This document shows, in pieces, positions 9,643-19,357 of a stretch of 64,000 nucleotides of DNA; position 1 is the stretch's first letter, and the number at the start of each line of letters is the position of its first letter. The DNA is taken from positions 62,001 to 126,000 of the forward strand of contig NZ_FXYY01000002.1 in assembly GCF_900169165.1 (NCBI RefSeq), written 5' to 3'. The position numbers and the translations under genes are program-made. This DNA comes from Brevibacterium linens ATCC 9172. GTDB taxonomy: Bacteria > Actinomycetota > Actinomycetes > Actinomycetales > Brevibacteriaceae. The notes under the pieces are model-generated. The model was not told the DNA's origin, made no database searches, and worked only from the letters and a program-made list of their open reading frames with translations.

Positions 9643-10110
9643 ATGACGGAGATCAGATTCGGACTCGGGAGGGAGGCGCTGGCGCAGAACGCGTGGCGGA
9701 CCTATTTCGAGACATCGCAGCGCCTGCGTCAGGCTCTCGAGGCCCAGCTCAAGGACGATGCGGGGCTCGACGTCAGCGACTACAACACTCTGCTCCTGCT
9801 GTGGGAGGCGCCTCAGCGGACGCTGACGATGAGCGCCCTGGCGAAGAAGCTCGTCTTCTCACCCTCGCGGCTGAACTATCGGATCAAGGTCCTCGTCGAG
9901 GCGGGACTGGTGACGAAGACTCAGTGCCCCGGGGATGGGCGTGCTCACAATGTGGCGCTGACCGAGGCGGGAGCGCGGGCCTTCCTGTCCGCCGGCTCCC
10001 AGCACAAGAGCTATGTCGACGAGGTATTCTTCGACCATGTCAGTGACGCCGAGCTCGAGGTGATCGAAGCCGTCTTCACTCGGATCGGGAAAGCGCTGCC
10101 GGCGAACTGA
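9643..10110 (+). CDS. MarR-family transcriptional regulator
   Basis: 155 residues. Winged helix-turn-helix from about residue 50 to 110 (LTMSALAKKLVFSPSRLNY is the recognition region, then the wing with CPGDGRAHNVALTEAG). N- and C-terminal helices form the MarR dimer interface. It starts one base after the reductase stop, so it is the third gene of the monooxygenase operon. The likely operator is the palindrome at 7659-7674. It probably represses the operon until a ligand, perhaps the monooxygenase substrate, binds. Confidence 0.9.
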   Translation: MTEIRFGLGREALAQNAWRTYFETSQRLRQALEAQLKDDAGLDVSDYNTLLLLWEAPQRTLTMSALAKKLVFSPSRLNYRIKVLVEAGLVTKTQCPGDGRAHNVALTEAGARAFLSAGSQHKSYVDEVFFDHVSDAELEVIEAVFTRIGKALPAN

Positions 10111-10220
10111 GACAGGTGTCGGTCGAGGGGTGAGGTGGGCACTGCCCGAGGGCTGAGGCCGGTCATCTCAGAGTGACGAACGTCTCGGCATGGTCTGAGA
10201 CTGCGTGCCACAATGAGGGC

Positions 10221-11165
10221 ATGTCCATCACCACAATCGCCTTCCCGAACTCCGAGCTCCGCAATCGTGTGATCGCTCAGATCCCGGCTCACCAACGCGC
10301 TAATGTCGACCTCGTCGTCTTCTCCGACGCCGAACGGTCGGCCAAGCTCAGCCGTGACGACGTCGACGTCGTGATCCTGCCGTATCTGAATTCCGGGCCG
10401 ACGATCGAACTGCTCGACGAGCTGCCCAATCTGCGTATGGTCATCACGCAGACGACCGGATACGACCCCGTCGCCCACCTGCCCGAGCGTGGAATCCAGG
10501 TCGCGACCGCCTCCGGCGTGCATACGGGAGGCACCGCCGAGCTCGCACTGGCGCTGACCCTGGCCAGTCTGCGCGGAATCGACGACGCCGTGCGCTCGCA
10601 GGTCTCGCGGGTGTGGGAGCACCACCGCTACCGTTCGCTGCAGGACCGACGCGTGATGATCATCGGCGTCGGTGAGATCGGCTCGGCCATCGCCGACCGC
10701 TTCGACTCCTTCGAGGTCCAGCTCACCCGCGTCGCCTCGACCGCGCGTGAGGACGAGCGCGGGAAGATCCACGGCGTCGACGAGCTGCCGAGGCTTCTGC
10801 CCCACACCGAGGTGGTCGTGCTCATCACCCCGCTCAACGAAGGGACGCACCACCTCGTCGACGCGGAGTTCCTCAGCCTGCTTCCCGACAATGCGCTCAT
10901 CGTCAACGTCGCCCGCGGCAAGGTCGTCGATACGGACGCGCTCGTGGCAGAGCTTGCCACCGGACGACTCCATGCCGCACTCGACGTCACCGACCCGGAG
11001 CCGCTGCCGCGCAACCACGCGCTGTGGGGCACCCCGAACACCCTCATCACACCCCACGTCGGAGGAGACACCTCGGCGTTCGAACCACGGGTCGTGAAGA
11101 TCCTCGCCGCGCAGGTCAGGCGGATCAACGACGGAGAGCAGCCGGTCAATCTCATCAAGGCCTGA
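10221..11165 (+). CDS. D-isomer-specific 2-hydroxyacid dehydrogenase
   Basis: 314 residues. NAD(P)-dependent interconversion of a 2-oxoacid and a D-2-hydroxyacid. The dinucleotide loop GVGEIG is at residues 149-154, the substrate arginine lies in NVARGKVVD, and the catalytic His is in TPHVGG. ATG 10221 is preceded by CACAAT and GAGGGC, so it is either leaderless or has a close GAGGG ribosome site. It stands alone between marR and ilvD. The substrate cannot be told from sequence; phosphoglycerate is unlikely because serA is elsewhere in the window. Confidence 0.85.
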   Translation: MSITTIAFPNSELRNRVIAQIPAHQRANVDLVVFSDAERSAKLSRDDVDVVILPYLNSGPTIELLDELPNLRMVITQTTGYDPVAHLPERGIQVATASGVHTGGTAELALALTLASLRGIDDAVRSQVSRVWEHHRYRSLQDRRVMIIGVGEIGSAIADRFDSFEVQLTRVASTAREDERGKIHGVDELPRLLPHTEVVVLITPLNEGTHHLVDAEFLSLLPDNALIVNVARGKVVDTDALVAELATGRLHAALDVTDPEPLPRNHALWGTPNTLITPHVGGDTSAFEPRVVKILAAQVRRINDGEQPVNLIKA

Positions 11166-11222
11166 AGCGCGGTCAACAGAAAGCCGGAGCTGTCGCGCAC
11201 AGCAGGCCTGAAGCGCGGTCAA
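11158..11222 (+). repeat. 19-bp direct repeat spanning a stop codon
   Basis: AGGCCTGAAGCGCGGTCAA occurs at 11158-11176, covering the stop of the dehydrogenase gene, and again at 11204-11222. Period 46 bases, so the second TGA is out of frame. Confidence 0.85.
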
Positions 11223-11269
11223 TAGGTCACGCCAACCTGACCTAAGCGGGCCCCGAACACCGCAGTGCC

Positions 11270-11321
11270 GCCGGACTCCCGCATGGTGCCCACGAGAGGT
11301 TCCACCATGCGAGAGTCCGGC
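11270..11321. repeat. Inverted repeat upstream of ilvD
   Basis: Arms of 19 bases (11270-11288 and about 11303-11321) pair with one mismatch around a 14-base loop. It lies before the ilvD -10, so it is not in the ilvD mRNA. It may stop transcription from upstream or be a dispersed palindrome. Confidence 0.6.
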
Positions 11322-11343
11322 ATGCGGATGCTGAAATCGGGCG

Positions 11344-11349
11344 TAGCAT
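11344..11349 (+). promoter_or_regulatory. -10 box for leaderless ilvD transcript
   Basis: TAGCAT followed by six bases and then the ATG of ilvD; no ribosome binding site is present between them. Confidence 0.6.
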
Positions 11350-11355
11350 GCCTGC

Positions 11356-13068
11356 ATGAGCATCGATACAGACACCACCACTCCCGACATCAAACCCCGT
11401 TCTCGCGATGTCACTGACGGTCTCGAAGCCACCGCCGCGCGTGGAATGCTTCGCGCCGTCGGCATGGGCGACGACGACTGGGTGAAGCCGCAGGTTGCGA
11501 TCGCGACCTCGTGGAACGAGATCACCCCCTGCAACATGTCGCTGCAGCGTCTCGGTTCGGCCGCCAAAGAGGGCGTCCACGAGGCCGGTGGCTTCCCGCT
11601 GGAATTCGGCACCATCTCCGTCTCGGACGGAATCTCGATGGGCCACGAAGGCATGCACTACTCGCTGGTCTCACGTGAGGTCATCACCGACTCCGTCGAG
11701 ACCGTGATGAGCGCCGAACGACTCGACGGCTCCGTGCTCATGGCCGGCTGCGACAAGTCGATCCCCGGAATGCTCATGGCCTCCGCCCGCCTGGGACTGT
11801 CGAGCGTCTTCCTCTACAACGGTTCGATCATGCCCGGCACCGCGAAGATGGAGGACGGCTCGGAGAAGGAAGTCACCCTCATCGACGCCTTCGAGGCAGT
11901 CGGCGCCTGCCGCGCGGGCACCATGTCCCAGAAGGACGTCGACGCCATCGAACGCGCCGTCTGCCCCGGCGAGGGCGCGTGCGGCGGAATGTACACCGCG
12001 AACACGATGGCCTCGGCCGCCGAGGCGATGGGCATGTCGCTGCCGGGTTCGGCCGCTCCGCCGGCCATCCACCGCAACCGCACGATGTTCGCCCGCAAGT
12101 CCGGCGAGGCGGTCGTCAACCTGCTGCGGCAGGGCATCACCGCGAAGGACATCATCACCCGCGAATCGCTCCACAATGCGATCGCCGTGGTCATGGCCTT
12201 CGGCGGTTCCACGAACGCGGTTCTCCACCTGCTGGCCATCGCGCACGAGGCCGGAGTGACGCTGGAGCTCGACGACTTCAACCGCATCGGCGACAAGGTC
12301 CCGCACCTGGGCAACGTCAAGCCCTTCGGCCAGTATGTGATGAACGACGTCTTCAAGATCGGCGGCGTGCCCGTGATCATGAAAGCCCTCCTCGACGCGG
12401 GTCTGCTCAACGGAGACTGCCTGACCGTGACCGGCAAGACCGTGGCCGAGAACCTCGAGTCGATCAACCCGCCGGACCCCGACGGGAAGATCCTGCGTGC
12501 GCTGAGCAATCCGATCCACGCCACCGGCGGCCTGACCGTGCTGCAGGGATCGCTGGCCCCCGAAGGTGCCGTCGTGAAGTCCGCCGGTTTCGACGCCGAC
12601 GTCTTCGAAGGCACCGCTCGCGTCTTCGACCAGGAGCAGCCGGCGATGGACGCCGTGCTCAACGGCGAGCTGAAGAAGGGCGACGTCGTCGTCATCCGCT
12701 ACGAAGGCCCCAAGGGCGGACCCGGAATGCGTGAGATGCTCGCGATCACCGGCGCCATCAAGGGCGCGGGCATCGGCAAGGACGTCCTGCTGCTCACCGA
12801 CGGTCGCTTCTCCGGCGGTTCGACAGGTCTGTGCATCGGCCACATCGGCCCCGAGGCGGTCGACGGCGGTCCGATCGCGCTCGTCGAGGACGGCGACAAG
12901 ATCACCGTCGACATCGCGGCTCGCTCGATCGAGCTCCACGTCGACGAAGAGGTGCTGGCCGAGCGTCGCAAGTCCTGGACGCTGCCCGAGAACCACCGCC
13001 TCACCGGTGTGCTCGGCAAGTACGCAAAGCTCGTGCAGTCGGCGTCGAAGGGCGCGGTCTGCTTCTGA
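11356..13068 (+). CDS. ilvD: Dihydroxy-acid dehydratase
   Basis: 570 residues. Dehydrates the dihydroxy acids of valine and isoleucine synthesis to 2-oxoacids. The three iron-sulfur cysteines are at Cys59 (TPCN), Cys132 (GCDKS) and Cys209 (GACGG). The pattern with all three, and the family length, fits the oxygen-tolerant [2Fe-2S] type. The C-terminal [11 protein letters not shown] segment carries the catalytic serine. The start is fixed by a leaderless -10. It is separated by 18 kb from ilvBNC. A strong terminator follows. Confidence 0.96.
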   Translation: MSIDTDTTTPDIKPRSRDVTDGLEATAARGMLRAVGMGDDDWVKPQVAIATSWNEITPCNMSLQRLGSAAKEGVHEAGGFPLEFGTISVSDGISMGHEGMHYSLVSREVITDSVETVMSAERLDGSVLMAGCDKSIPGMLMASARLGLSSVFLYNGSIMPGTAKMEDGSEKEVTLIDAFEAVGACRAGTMSQKDVDAIERAVCPGEGACGGMYTANTMASAAEAMGMSLPGSAAPPAIHRNRTMFARKSGEAVVNLLRQGITAKDIITRESLHNAIAVVMAFGGSTNAVLHLLAIAHEAGVTLELDDFNRIGDKVPHLGNVKPFGQYVMNDVFKIGGVPVIMKALLDAGLLNGDCLTVTGKTVAENLESINPPDPDGKILRALSNPIHATGGLTVLQGSLAPEGAVVKSAGFDADVFEGTARVFDQEQPAMDAVLNGELKKGDVVVIRYEGPKGGPGMREMLAITGAIKGAGIGKDVLLLTDGRFSGGSTGLCIGHIGPEAVDGGPIALVEDGDKITVDIAARSIELHVDEEVLAERRKSWTLPENHRLTGVLGKYAKLVQSASKGAVCF

Positions 13069-13116
13069 GCATGTCCTGATCAGCCGCTGACCGTCGTCCG
13101 CGGCAGAACCAACACC

Positions 13117-13161
13117 AGCGCCGAGGTGGCGCAGACGATTCGTCTGCGCCACCTCGGCGCT
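13117..13161 (+). terminator. Terminator after ilvD
   Basis: A near-perfect palindrome: 13117-13138 pairs with 13140-13161, leaving a tiny loop, followed by TCTGTGCGTTTT. The stem is 21-22 bp and could work in both directions. Confidence 0.75.
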
Positions 13162-13217
13162 TCTGTGCGTTTTCCGTTGGCACTGCCGAAGCAGGGAGAG
13201 GGAACGGAGGAAGCAAC

Positions 13218-13247
13218 TGGGGCCGCTGCCTGTCGGCAGCGGCCCCA
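13218..13247 (-). terminator. Terminator of the peptide ABC transporter operon
   Basis: TGGGGCCGCTGCC (13218-13230) pairs exactly with 13235-13247. Read on the minus strand it follows the binding-protein stop and is trailed by a pyrimidine-rich, T-containing stretch. Confidence 0.7.
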
Positions 13248-13274
13248 GCCACTCAGACGAGAATCACCTGAGGA

Positions 13275-14984
13275 TCACTTGAGTTTGTCAGATCCCTTGA
13301 CGTATCCGATCTTCGTCCAGTCGGGGCTTTCGAAGCCGAAGGCGCCGTAGTTGGCGAGGTCGGGGTTGACGACGAAGAAGTCGTAGGACTGCCACAGCGG
13401 GATGACGCCGGCGACGTCCCAAAGCTTATCGTCTGCCTGATTCATCAGATCTGCTCGCTCGTCTTCATCGGTGGAAGTCGCTGCCTTGTTGAGTAGCTTG
13501 TCGACTTCCTTATCACCGATGTTGCTGAAGTTCTGGCCGCCATTGGTCTTCCAGATCGAGTCGCCGCTGGAGAGGAACGGGTTGCCTGAGTACCCGAACA
13601 GCGTCATATCGTACTTGCCGGGATCGATGTACTTGGCGAAGAGATCCGTCGGCGGAACCTTGTGCTCCTTGACTGTGACACCGATCTCCTTGAGGTTCTC
13701 CTGGACAACGGGCAGGACTGCTTCGTTCGTCTTCGAACCGTCGTTGTAGACGTATTCGAGTGTGATCGGCTCGCCGTCCTTCATCGCCTTGCCCGAGTCG
13801 TCGTACTCGTAGCCGGCGTCTTCGAGCATCTTCTTTGCGGCGCCCGCGTCAGCATCGGCGCGACCGTCAGAGGTGTCCTTGTACCCGTTCTGATTGGTCA
13901 TGAGCATGCGGTTGTTGAGCTGCTCGGTGTCCTTCGGGTAAGGCATCGTCGAGTTGACCGAAAGGAAGATCTCTTCACGGTCGAGAGTCTTGAAGACAGC
14001 CTGGCGCAGAGTCTCGTCAGCCAACGGTCCGCCCTTTTCACCGTTGAGAGTGATGTGGCTCCAGTCTGGTGCTGATGCGCGGCGCAGTTCAGCACCATTG
14101 TCGATCATCGGCTTGACGACGGAGTATTGGGCAGGAACCGTGGTCTCAATGGCATCGAGCTGTCCGTTCTGGAAGCTGGAGGCCGCTGCCGAAGGATCTT
14201 CGATCGTGGTGATGAGGACAGAATCCAGGGGAGCCTTGTCTCCCCACCAGTTGTCGTCGGGCTCCATCTGGACGGTCTTGTTCTTCGAATCGATCTTCTT
14301 GACCTTGTAGGGTCCCGCAGTGACCTTCGGACCATCGACCCACGCATCGTTGAAGGTCTTTGCATCCTTGACGAGCGAGTCGGGGGCAACGTCGGCCAGC
14401 CCCTTCCAGTCCGCGTAAGGTTCTTTGAACGTCACCTTGGCAGTGAGGTCGTTGTCGCCTTTCTCGATCTTCTTGACCTGGTCATAGCCCTCGGAGGACA
14501 CGATGTTGTAGTCCTTTTTCGACCCGTCCATCGTCTTGAAGACATTTTCAATGGACTTGTAGTCAATCGGAGTGCCGTCCGACCACTTCATCCCCTCGTT
14601 GAGTTCGATCTCAACGACGAGTGGATCCTCAGAGACCACGTCGAGACGCTTCGTGTAATTTTTGTTCGGGACGACCTCGCCATCGGCCGTGTAGCTGTAT
14701 AGATCGGGATAGATCATATCCATCATGTCGTTGGTATTGGTCTCGTACCCGTCGAGATTGAGGATGTTCCAATTCGCGGGGAACGCATTGTTCGTCAGTC
14801 GCAGGTCGCCTCCGTCGCCGACCTCACCGCGGTCTTTCGCATTGATCTCATTGGCGCTGGCGTCGAGCGCTTTGTCATCGCCGTCCTTGCCGCCGCCTTC
14901 GGGTGCTTGAGAACACCCTGCCAGCGCGAGACCCGCGATTGCCATGGCGGCAACTCCGCAGGTGAACTTCTTTCTGAGAATCAT
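13275..14984 (-). CDS. ABC transporter substrate-binding lipoprotein, peptide/opine family (SBP_bac_5)
   Basis: 569 residues. Type II lipoprotein signal: MILRKK, a hydrophobic stretch, and lipobox LAGC with Cys24. The mature protein follows the peptide-binding family order (NWNILNLDGYETN, WSDGTPIDYKSIENVF, a long hinge region). I use ATG 14984 because AAAGGAG is nine bases upstream; an ATG three codons earlier touches that site. It is the last gene of an operon read oppB-like, oppC-like, ATPase, binding protein, with a 215-base gap before it. Ligand unknown; peptides are the best guess. Confidence 0.9.
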   Translation of the reverse strand: MILRKKFTCGVAAMAIAGLALAGCSQAPEGGGKDGDDKALDASANEINAKDRGEVGDGGDLRLTNNAFPANWNILNLDGYETNTNDMMDMIYPDLYSYTADGEVVPNKNYTKRLDVVSEDPLVVEIELNEGMKWSDGTPIDYKSIENVFKTMDGSKKDYNIVSSEGYDQVKKIEKGDNDLTAKVTFKEPYADWKGLADVAPDSLVKDAKTFNDAWVDGPKVTAGPYKVKKIDSKNKTVQMEPDDNWWGDKAPLDSVLITTIEDPSAAASSFQNGQLDAIETTVPAQYSVVKPMIDNGAELRRASAPDWSHITLNGEKGGPLADETLRQAVFKTLDREEIFLSVNSTMPYPKDTEQLNNRMLMTNQNGYKDTSDGRADADAGAAKKMLEDAGYEYDDSGKAMKDGEPITLEYVYNDGSKTNEAVLPVVQENLKEIGVTVKEHKVPPTDLFAKYIDPGKYDMTLFGYSGNPFLSSGDSIWKTNGGQNFSNIGDKEVDKLLNKAATSTDEDERADLMNQADDKLWDVAGVIPLWQSYDFFVVNPDLANYGAFGFESPDWTKIGYVKGSDKLK

Positions 14985-15199
14985 TTTCTGCATCTCCTTT
15001 GATTTCGAGGCCGCCGCCTTGCGACGGTATTCGGCCGGTGCGGGGCTGAGAAGCTGAGCCGGTGGTGTCCTCACCACGAACTCACATGGTGGTCAAGCTC
15101 TTGAGACGTTGCTTGGTGGATGCTCCTTTACGGTTCTTCGGGCGCGCAGTCGAACGGCCGGGGGCGAGTGACAGCCGGCAAGAGCGATGAGTTCTCTCG

Positions 15200-16945
15200 T
15201 CATCGGGACTCACCAAAACCGGAGAACGCCTCGGCATCGATCGTGGTGCTGCGGCGAGCCCGGGCCTTGGCCGGATCAGGGATCGGAACTGCAGCAAGCA
15301 GCTCGCGGCTGTACTCGTGCCGCGGGTCGTCGAAGACGTTTGCGGTGTCTCCTATTTCGACCAGCTTTCCGGACTTCATCACCGCGATGCGGTCGGAGAT
15401 GTGACGGACGACCGACAGATCGTGGGAGACGAATAGGAAGCTCACGCCCAATCGGGACCTGAGGTCGGCAAGCATCTTCAGCACTCCGGCCTGAACAGTG
15501 ACGTCCAGGGCGCTGGTCGGCTCGTCGAGAACGATGAGTTTCGGCTCGCAGGCCAGTGCGCGAGCCACCCCCACACGCTGTCGCTGACCGCCGGAGAACT
15601 GTGCCGGATACCGAGAAGCATGTTCGGGCGTGAGGCCGACGGTCGTCAGCAGCCAATCGACCCGCTCATTCATACGTTCCTTGCTGTACCCCTGAACCTG
15701 CATCGGCTCCTTGAGGATGTCGCTGATCGGCATCCTCGGATCCAGTGCAGCCATCGGGTCTTGGAACACTACCGTCACGTCGCTGCGCATCGTCGCTCGG
15801 TCTGCGCGAGTGAGCGAAGAAGTGTCTTTGCCGTTGATCCTGATCGCGCCCTTCTGCGGCTTGCGCAGCTGCATGATCTCCAGCAGGGTAGTGGTCTTAC
15901 CCGATCCGGATTCACCGACCAGAGCAAGGCATTCGCCTTCACGGATGTCGAACGAAATGCCGTCTACGGCCCGTTGCTCGCCGATCTTCTTACGGATGAG
16001 CGCACCCTTGGTGATAGGGAAGATGCGTTCGAGGTCGGTCACCTCGAGGACGACGGGACGCTTCTCCCGAGGGAGGAGGGTCTCGGAGACCTCAGCAACT
16101 TTGGCCATCGCCGAACCCGCGATGCTCTTCGATTCGCTCGGATCGTCGAGATCGATACGCGGCACTGCGGCCAAGAGATCTCGGGTGTACTTCTCCCTGG
16201 GGCTGTAGAAGATCTCCTCGACATCCCCTTCCTCAACCATCCGCGATTCCTTCATGACCAAGACGCGCTCGGCGAACCCGGCCACCACGCCCATGTCATG
16301 CGTGATGAGAACGGTGGCGGCACCAAGCATTTCCTGTGCCGACTTGAGCAGGTCCATCACCTGCGCCTGGATAGTGACGTCCAGGGCGGTTGTCGGTTCG
16401 TCGGCGATGATGAGTTCGGGTTCATTGGCGATCGCCATGGCGATCATGGCTCGTTGCCGCATTCCGCCGGAGAACTCGTGCGGATACTGTTTGGCGCGCC
16501 TGCTCGGATCCGGGATGCCGACTGAGTCGAGGAGTTCGACCGAGCGCGCATCAGCCTTGGCTTGTGATACCTCGGGATGATGGATCCGAACGACCTCGGA
16601 GATCTGTCGACCGACTTCGTAGACGGGAGTCAAAGCCGACAACGGGTCCTGGAACACCATCGAAACCGTGTTTCCGCGGAGGGTGGACAGTTGTCTGTCA
16701 TTGAGCTCGAACATGTTGCGGCCGAGCAGGTCGATGCGACCAGAGACGCTCGCGTTGGCCGGCAGCAGCCCCATCACGGCCAGCGAACTGACGGATTTGC
16801 CCGAACCGGATTCCCCGACGATCGCCAGGGCCTCGCCCTTCCTGACCTCGTAGGACAGGTTCTGGACCGCATGAACGGTGTTGGTTTCGGACGGGAACGA
16901 TACGCTCAGATCGTTCACTGTGAGCACAGTGTCAGTCATTGTCAT
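15200..16945 (-). CDS. Peptide ABC transporter, double ATP-binding protein (OppD-OppF fusion type)
   Basis: 581 residues containing two complete ABC domains in tandem. The first has GESGSGKS, SGGMRQR and LIIADEPTTALD; the second GESGSGKT, SGGQRQR and LIVLDEPTSALD. Each ends with an oligopeptide-transporter C-terminal segment (YTRDLLAAVP and YSRELLAAVP). Both sites look intact. It energises the two permeases encoded upstream. ATG 16945 lies five bases after the permease stop with GAGG in between; a second in-frame ATG two codons later is possible. Confidence 0.93.
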   Translation of the reverse strand: MTMTDTVLTVNDLSVSFPSETNTVHAVQNLSYEVRKGEALAIVGESGSGKSVSSLAVMGLLPANASVSGRIDLLGRNMFELNDRQLSTLRGNTVSMVFQDPLSALTPVYEVGRQISEVVRIHHPEVSQAKADARSVELLDSVGIPDPSRRAKQYPHEFSGGMRQRAMIAMAIANEPELIIADEPTTALDVTIQAQVMDLLKSAQEMLGAATVLITHDMGVVAGFAERVLVMKESRMVEEGDVEEIFYSPREKYTRDLLAAVPRIDLDDPSESKSIAGSAMAKVAEVSETLLPREKRPVVLEVTDLERIFPITKGALIRKKIGEQRAVDGISFDIREGECLALVGESGSGKTTTLLEIMQLRKPQKGAIRINGKDTSSLTRADRATMRSDVTVVFQDPMAALDPRMPISDILKEPMQVQGYSKERMNERVDWLLTTVGLTPEHASRYPAQFSGGQRQRVGVARALACEPKLIVLDEPTSALDVTVQAGVLKMLADLRSRLGVSFLFVSHDLSVVRHISDRIAVMKSGKLVEIGDTANVFDDPRHEYSRELLAAVPIPDPAKARARRSTTIDAEAFSGFGESR

Positions 16946-16950
16946 CGGCC

Positions 16951-17928
16951 TCAGAGTCTGCTGGAATCGCTGGTCGGGTCGAGGGCGTCTCGCAGCGCCT
17001 CGCCCATCATGTTGATGGAGATGACGAGCGCCGCGAGCACCATTGCGGGCGGGATCCAGGTGTACGGAGCTGAGATGTTGTAGTCCTGGAGCACGGTTCC
17101 CAGCGAGACCTGCGGGTACTGAATGCCGAAGCCGATGAACGACAGACCGGTTTCGCCGAGGATCGCAGCACTGACGCCGAGCGTCGTGTCGATGATGATC
17201 CAGCTGGCGATATTGGGAATGATGTGACGCAGGATGTTGACGACAGGATTGACTCCCATGAACTTGGCGGCTTCGACGTATTCGGTCCTGACCAGCTGCT
17301 GGGTCATGGCGCGCAGGACACGAGCGGTGAGCATCCAGGCGAACAGAGACAGCAGCGGGATCATCCACAGCCACGATGCCTGCTGGAGCGCCGGGCTGAA
17401 GAGCATCATCAGCAGAAGCGCGGGGACGACGAGGAAGAGGTTCGTCAGGTTGACGAGGAACCCGTCGGCAATCGCGCCCCATTTTCCTTTGCTGCTGACG
17501 TAGCCGGCAACGGTGCCGACGAGTATTGCGAGGAGCGAGGTGAGGATGGCGGTGCCGATACCGATGACCAGCGAGATTCTCAGTCCCTGCATGGTCCGGG
17601 CGAAGATGTCGAGTCCGTTTTCGTTGACTCCGAACCAATGGTACTGCGTCGGTCCGGTCAGTGAATTCGCGAGATCGCGTTCGAACGGCCCGTACTGGTA
17701 GATCATCGGCGCGAAGATCGCGACGAGTATCAGCAGCACGAAAGTCGTCAGTCCGATCCAGGCACCCGAGCTGCGGAAGAACCTGCGTCGGATGAGAGCC
17801 GCCCGTCCGAGGGGTGCCGGCACGTGAACATTCTCGTCGGTCCGGTCCGGATCTGGCACATGTGTCGGATCGGGTGTGTCGAGCGTCGTGTTCCAGACTC
17901 CTGAACTATCTTTACTCAATGCTCTCAC
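16951..17928 (-). CDS. Peptide ABC transporter permease, OppC/DppC type
   Basis: 325 residues. An N-terminal cytoplasmic tail of about 45 residues is followed by a first membrane helix (IGLTTFVLLILVAIFAPMIY) and the BPD_transp_1 domain. The EAA loop reads EYVEAAKFMGVNP, where the coupling helix meets the ATPase. About six membrane helices. The GTG start overlaps the stop of the OppB-like gene by four bases (GTGA). Confidence 0.92.
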   Translation of the reverse strand: MRALSKDSSGVWNTTLDTPDPTHVPDPDRTDENVHVPAPLGRAALIRRRFFRSSGAWIGLTTFVLLILVAIFAPMIYQYGPFERDLANSLTGPTQYHWFGVNENGLDIFARTMQGLRISLVIGIGTAILTSLLAILVGTVAGYVSSKGKWGAIADGFLVNLTNLFLVVPALLLMMLFSPALQQASWLWMIPLLSLFAWMLTARVLRAMTQQLVRTEYVEAAKFMGVNPVVNILRHIIPNIASWIIIDTTLGVSAAILGETGLSFIGFGIQYPQVSLGTVLQDYNISAPYTWIPPAMVLAALVISINMMGEALRDALDPTSDSSRL

Positions 17929-18917
17929 CTCACACGGGGATCGAGGACGCCCTGCAGGAAATCTGCAAGGGTTGCTGACAGCAGGGTCAGTACGGCTGTG
18001 TAGAGCACAACTCCCACCGTTCCGTTCACGTCGGCCAGCGAAATCGAGGAAATGGCGAAGCGGCCGATGCCTTGCCAGTTGAACATGAGCTCAACGAACA
18101 GCGAGCCGGCGAAAGCCGCCCCGACTGCAAACGCGAAGTACTGTCCCATGGGGATCAGAGCCATGCGCAGACCGTGGCGTGTCATCGCTTGGCCGCGGCG
18201 AAGCCCTTTCGCGCGAGCCGTTCTCAGATAGTCACTGCCGAGCACGTCAAGGGCCGTGACTTTCATATATCTGGAATACGAAGCTGCGGCAGTTGCGGTG
18301 AGAACGATCGTCGGCATCACCAGAGCCTTGATCTGATAGGAGATCGCGTCCCATGACCCGGGCTCGAGGAGAGGATTGATGGGGTTGATAGCCGGCAGGC
18401 CCCAGCCGGTGAGGTCGAGGACACCTTGGTTGATCTGTTGGACGATGAGGATGATCACCGGTGTCGGCAGGGCCAGGATGAGAAACGAACCGAAGGTGAA
18501 GGCCCGGTCGTCGATCGAGCGGCGGCGAACAGCCGAGACCATTCCGAGGGCGACGCCGAGAACGGTTCCGATGATCGTACCGAGCAGCACCAGGCGCAGG
18601 CTGATGGGCACACGGTTGAGCAGCTCTTCCCAGACCGGGACCATCGCCTTATTGGTGCCTGTGGTGACGCCGAGGTCACCGCGGACCAATCCGCCGAGCC
18701 AGTTCGCATACCGCTGGAACAGCGGCACATCCGGATTGATGTTGCGAGCATCCAAGTACTGCTGTGCGGTCTCGAGGGGGACTGGTTCCTTCGCGATAGG
18801 CGGGTAGAGGATTGCTTCGGGATGCATCAGGCCTGCGGCCAGAAGGTAGGCGAAGCTGGAGGCGACGAATGCCAGAATCAGGTAGGTCAGTGCTCGGATG
18901 GACATGAACCTAAGCAC
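17925..18917 (-). CDS. Peptide ABC transporter permease, OppB/DppB type
   Basis: 330 residues. A first membrane helix (ALTYLILAFVASSFAYLL), a periplasm-facing loop, then a BPD_transp_1 domain with the EAA-type loop LGSDYLRTARAKGLRRGQA. About six membrane helices. The GTG start at 18917 follows AAAGGAG by five bases. First gene of the operon; promoter expected in 18918-19068, where I cannot fix a clear -35/-10 pair. Confidence 0.92.
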   Translation of the reverse strand: MLRFMSIRALTYLILAFVASSFAYLLAAGLMHPEAILYPPIAKEPVPLETAQQYLDARNINPDVPLFQRYANWLGGLVRGDLGVTTGTNKAMVPVWEELLNRVPISLRLVLLGTIIGTVLGVALGMVSAVRRRSIDDRAFTFGSFLILALPTPVIILIVQQINQGVLDLTGWGLPAINPINPLLEPGSWDAISYQIKALVMPTIVLTATAAASYSRYMKVTALDVLGSDYLRTARAKGLRRGQAMTRHGLRMALIPMGQYFAFAVGAAFAGSLFVELMFNWQGIGRFAISSISLADVNGTVGVVLYTAVLTLLSATLADFLQGVLDPRVR

Positions 18918-19068
18918 TGAGACTCCTTTGTCGTTTGCTCAGGTTGGGGAAAGTCTTCATTCCAGGTGGAACCCTTGTGGTCGACGGTGGTCAGATGTGA
19001 CGTGTACTACATTCAGGGTATCCGACATTTGGACAATTTCAGCAAGGCATCCTAAAAAATTTGACGAT

Positions 19069-19356
19069 ATGATTAGTCTCGTGATTTGGATAGATGTCGC
19101 CATCGTGGTTATCGGGGCCGTTGCCGCGGTCGCGGTGAGCGATGTCCTGGGACATCGAAATCTGCCGACATGGCCGGTTGGGCTCATTGCGGTGGCTGGA
19201 TTCATCTTCGCGGGTCTGACTTACAGTTCATGGCTTGCGGCTGGTGCTCTGGGTCTCGGCTGCGGGGCGCTGATCGTGTCTGCACGAGGATTTGTTCAGA
19301 TGGTGATGGAGCGACGCAGTCGTCGCACGGACTCGCGGACAGACCGAGGGGAATGA
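19069..19356 (+). CDS. Small membrane protein
   Basis: 95 residues with about three hydrophobic stretches: a first helix from residue 3 to 24, a second near residue 38-55 and a third near 58-76, then a charged Arg-rich tail ending RRTDSRTDRGE. No family recognised. The ATG at 19069 lacks a good ribosome site, so the start is uncertain. The stop is one base before the next dehydrogenase gene, whose ribosome site lies inside this gene, which suggests cotranslation. It runs divergent from the peptide transporter operon. Confidence 0.6.
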   Translation: MISLVIWIDVAIVVIGAVAAVAVSDVLGHRNLPTWPVGLIAVAGFIFAGLTYSSWLAAGALGLGCGALIVSARGFVQMVMERRSRRTDSRTDRGE

Positions 19357-19357
19357 C

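Noticed and set aside
13117..13247. Transposon ends
   Set aside because: The two hairpins differ in sequence and each closes on itself. They fit terminators of ilvD and the transporter operon; no transposase lies between.
16946..17638. Extension of the double ATPase frame upstream to make an 812-residue protein
   Set aside because: The extra part overlaps the OppC-type permease gene in another frame and is Arg/His/Pro-rich shadow translation. The ATPase homology begins at 16945.
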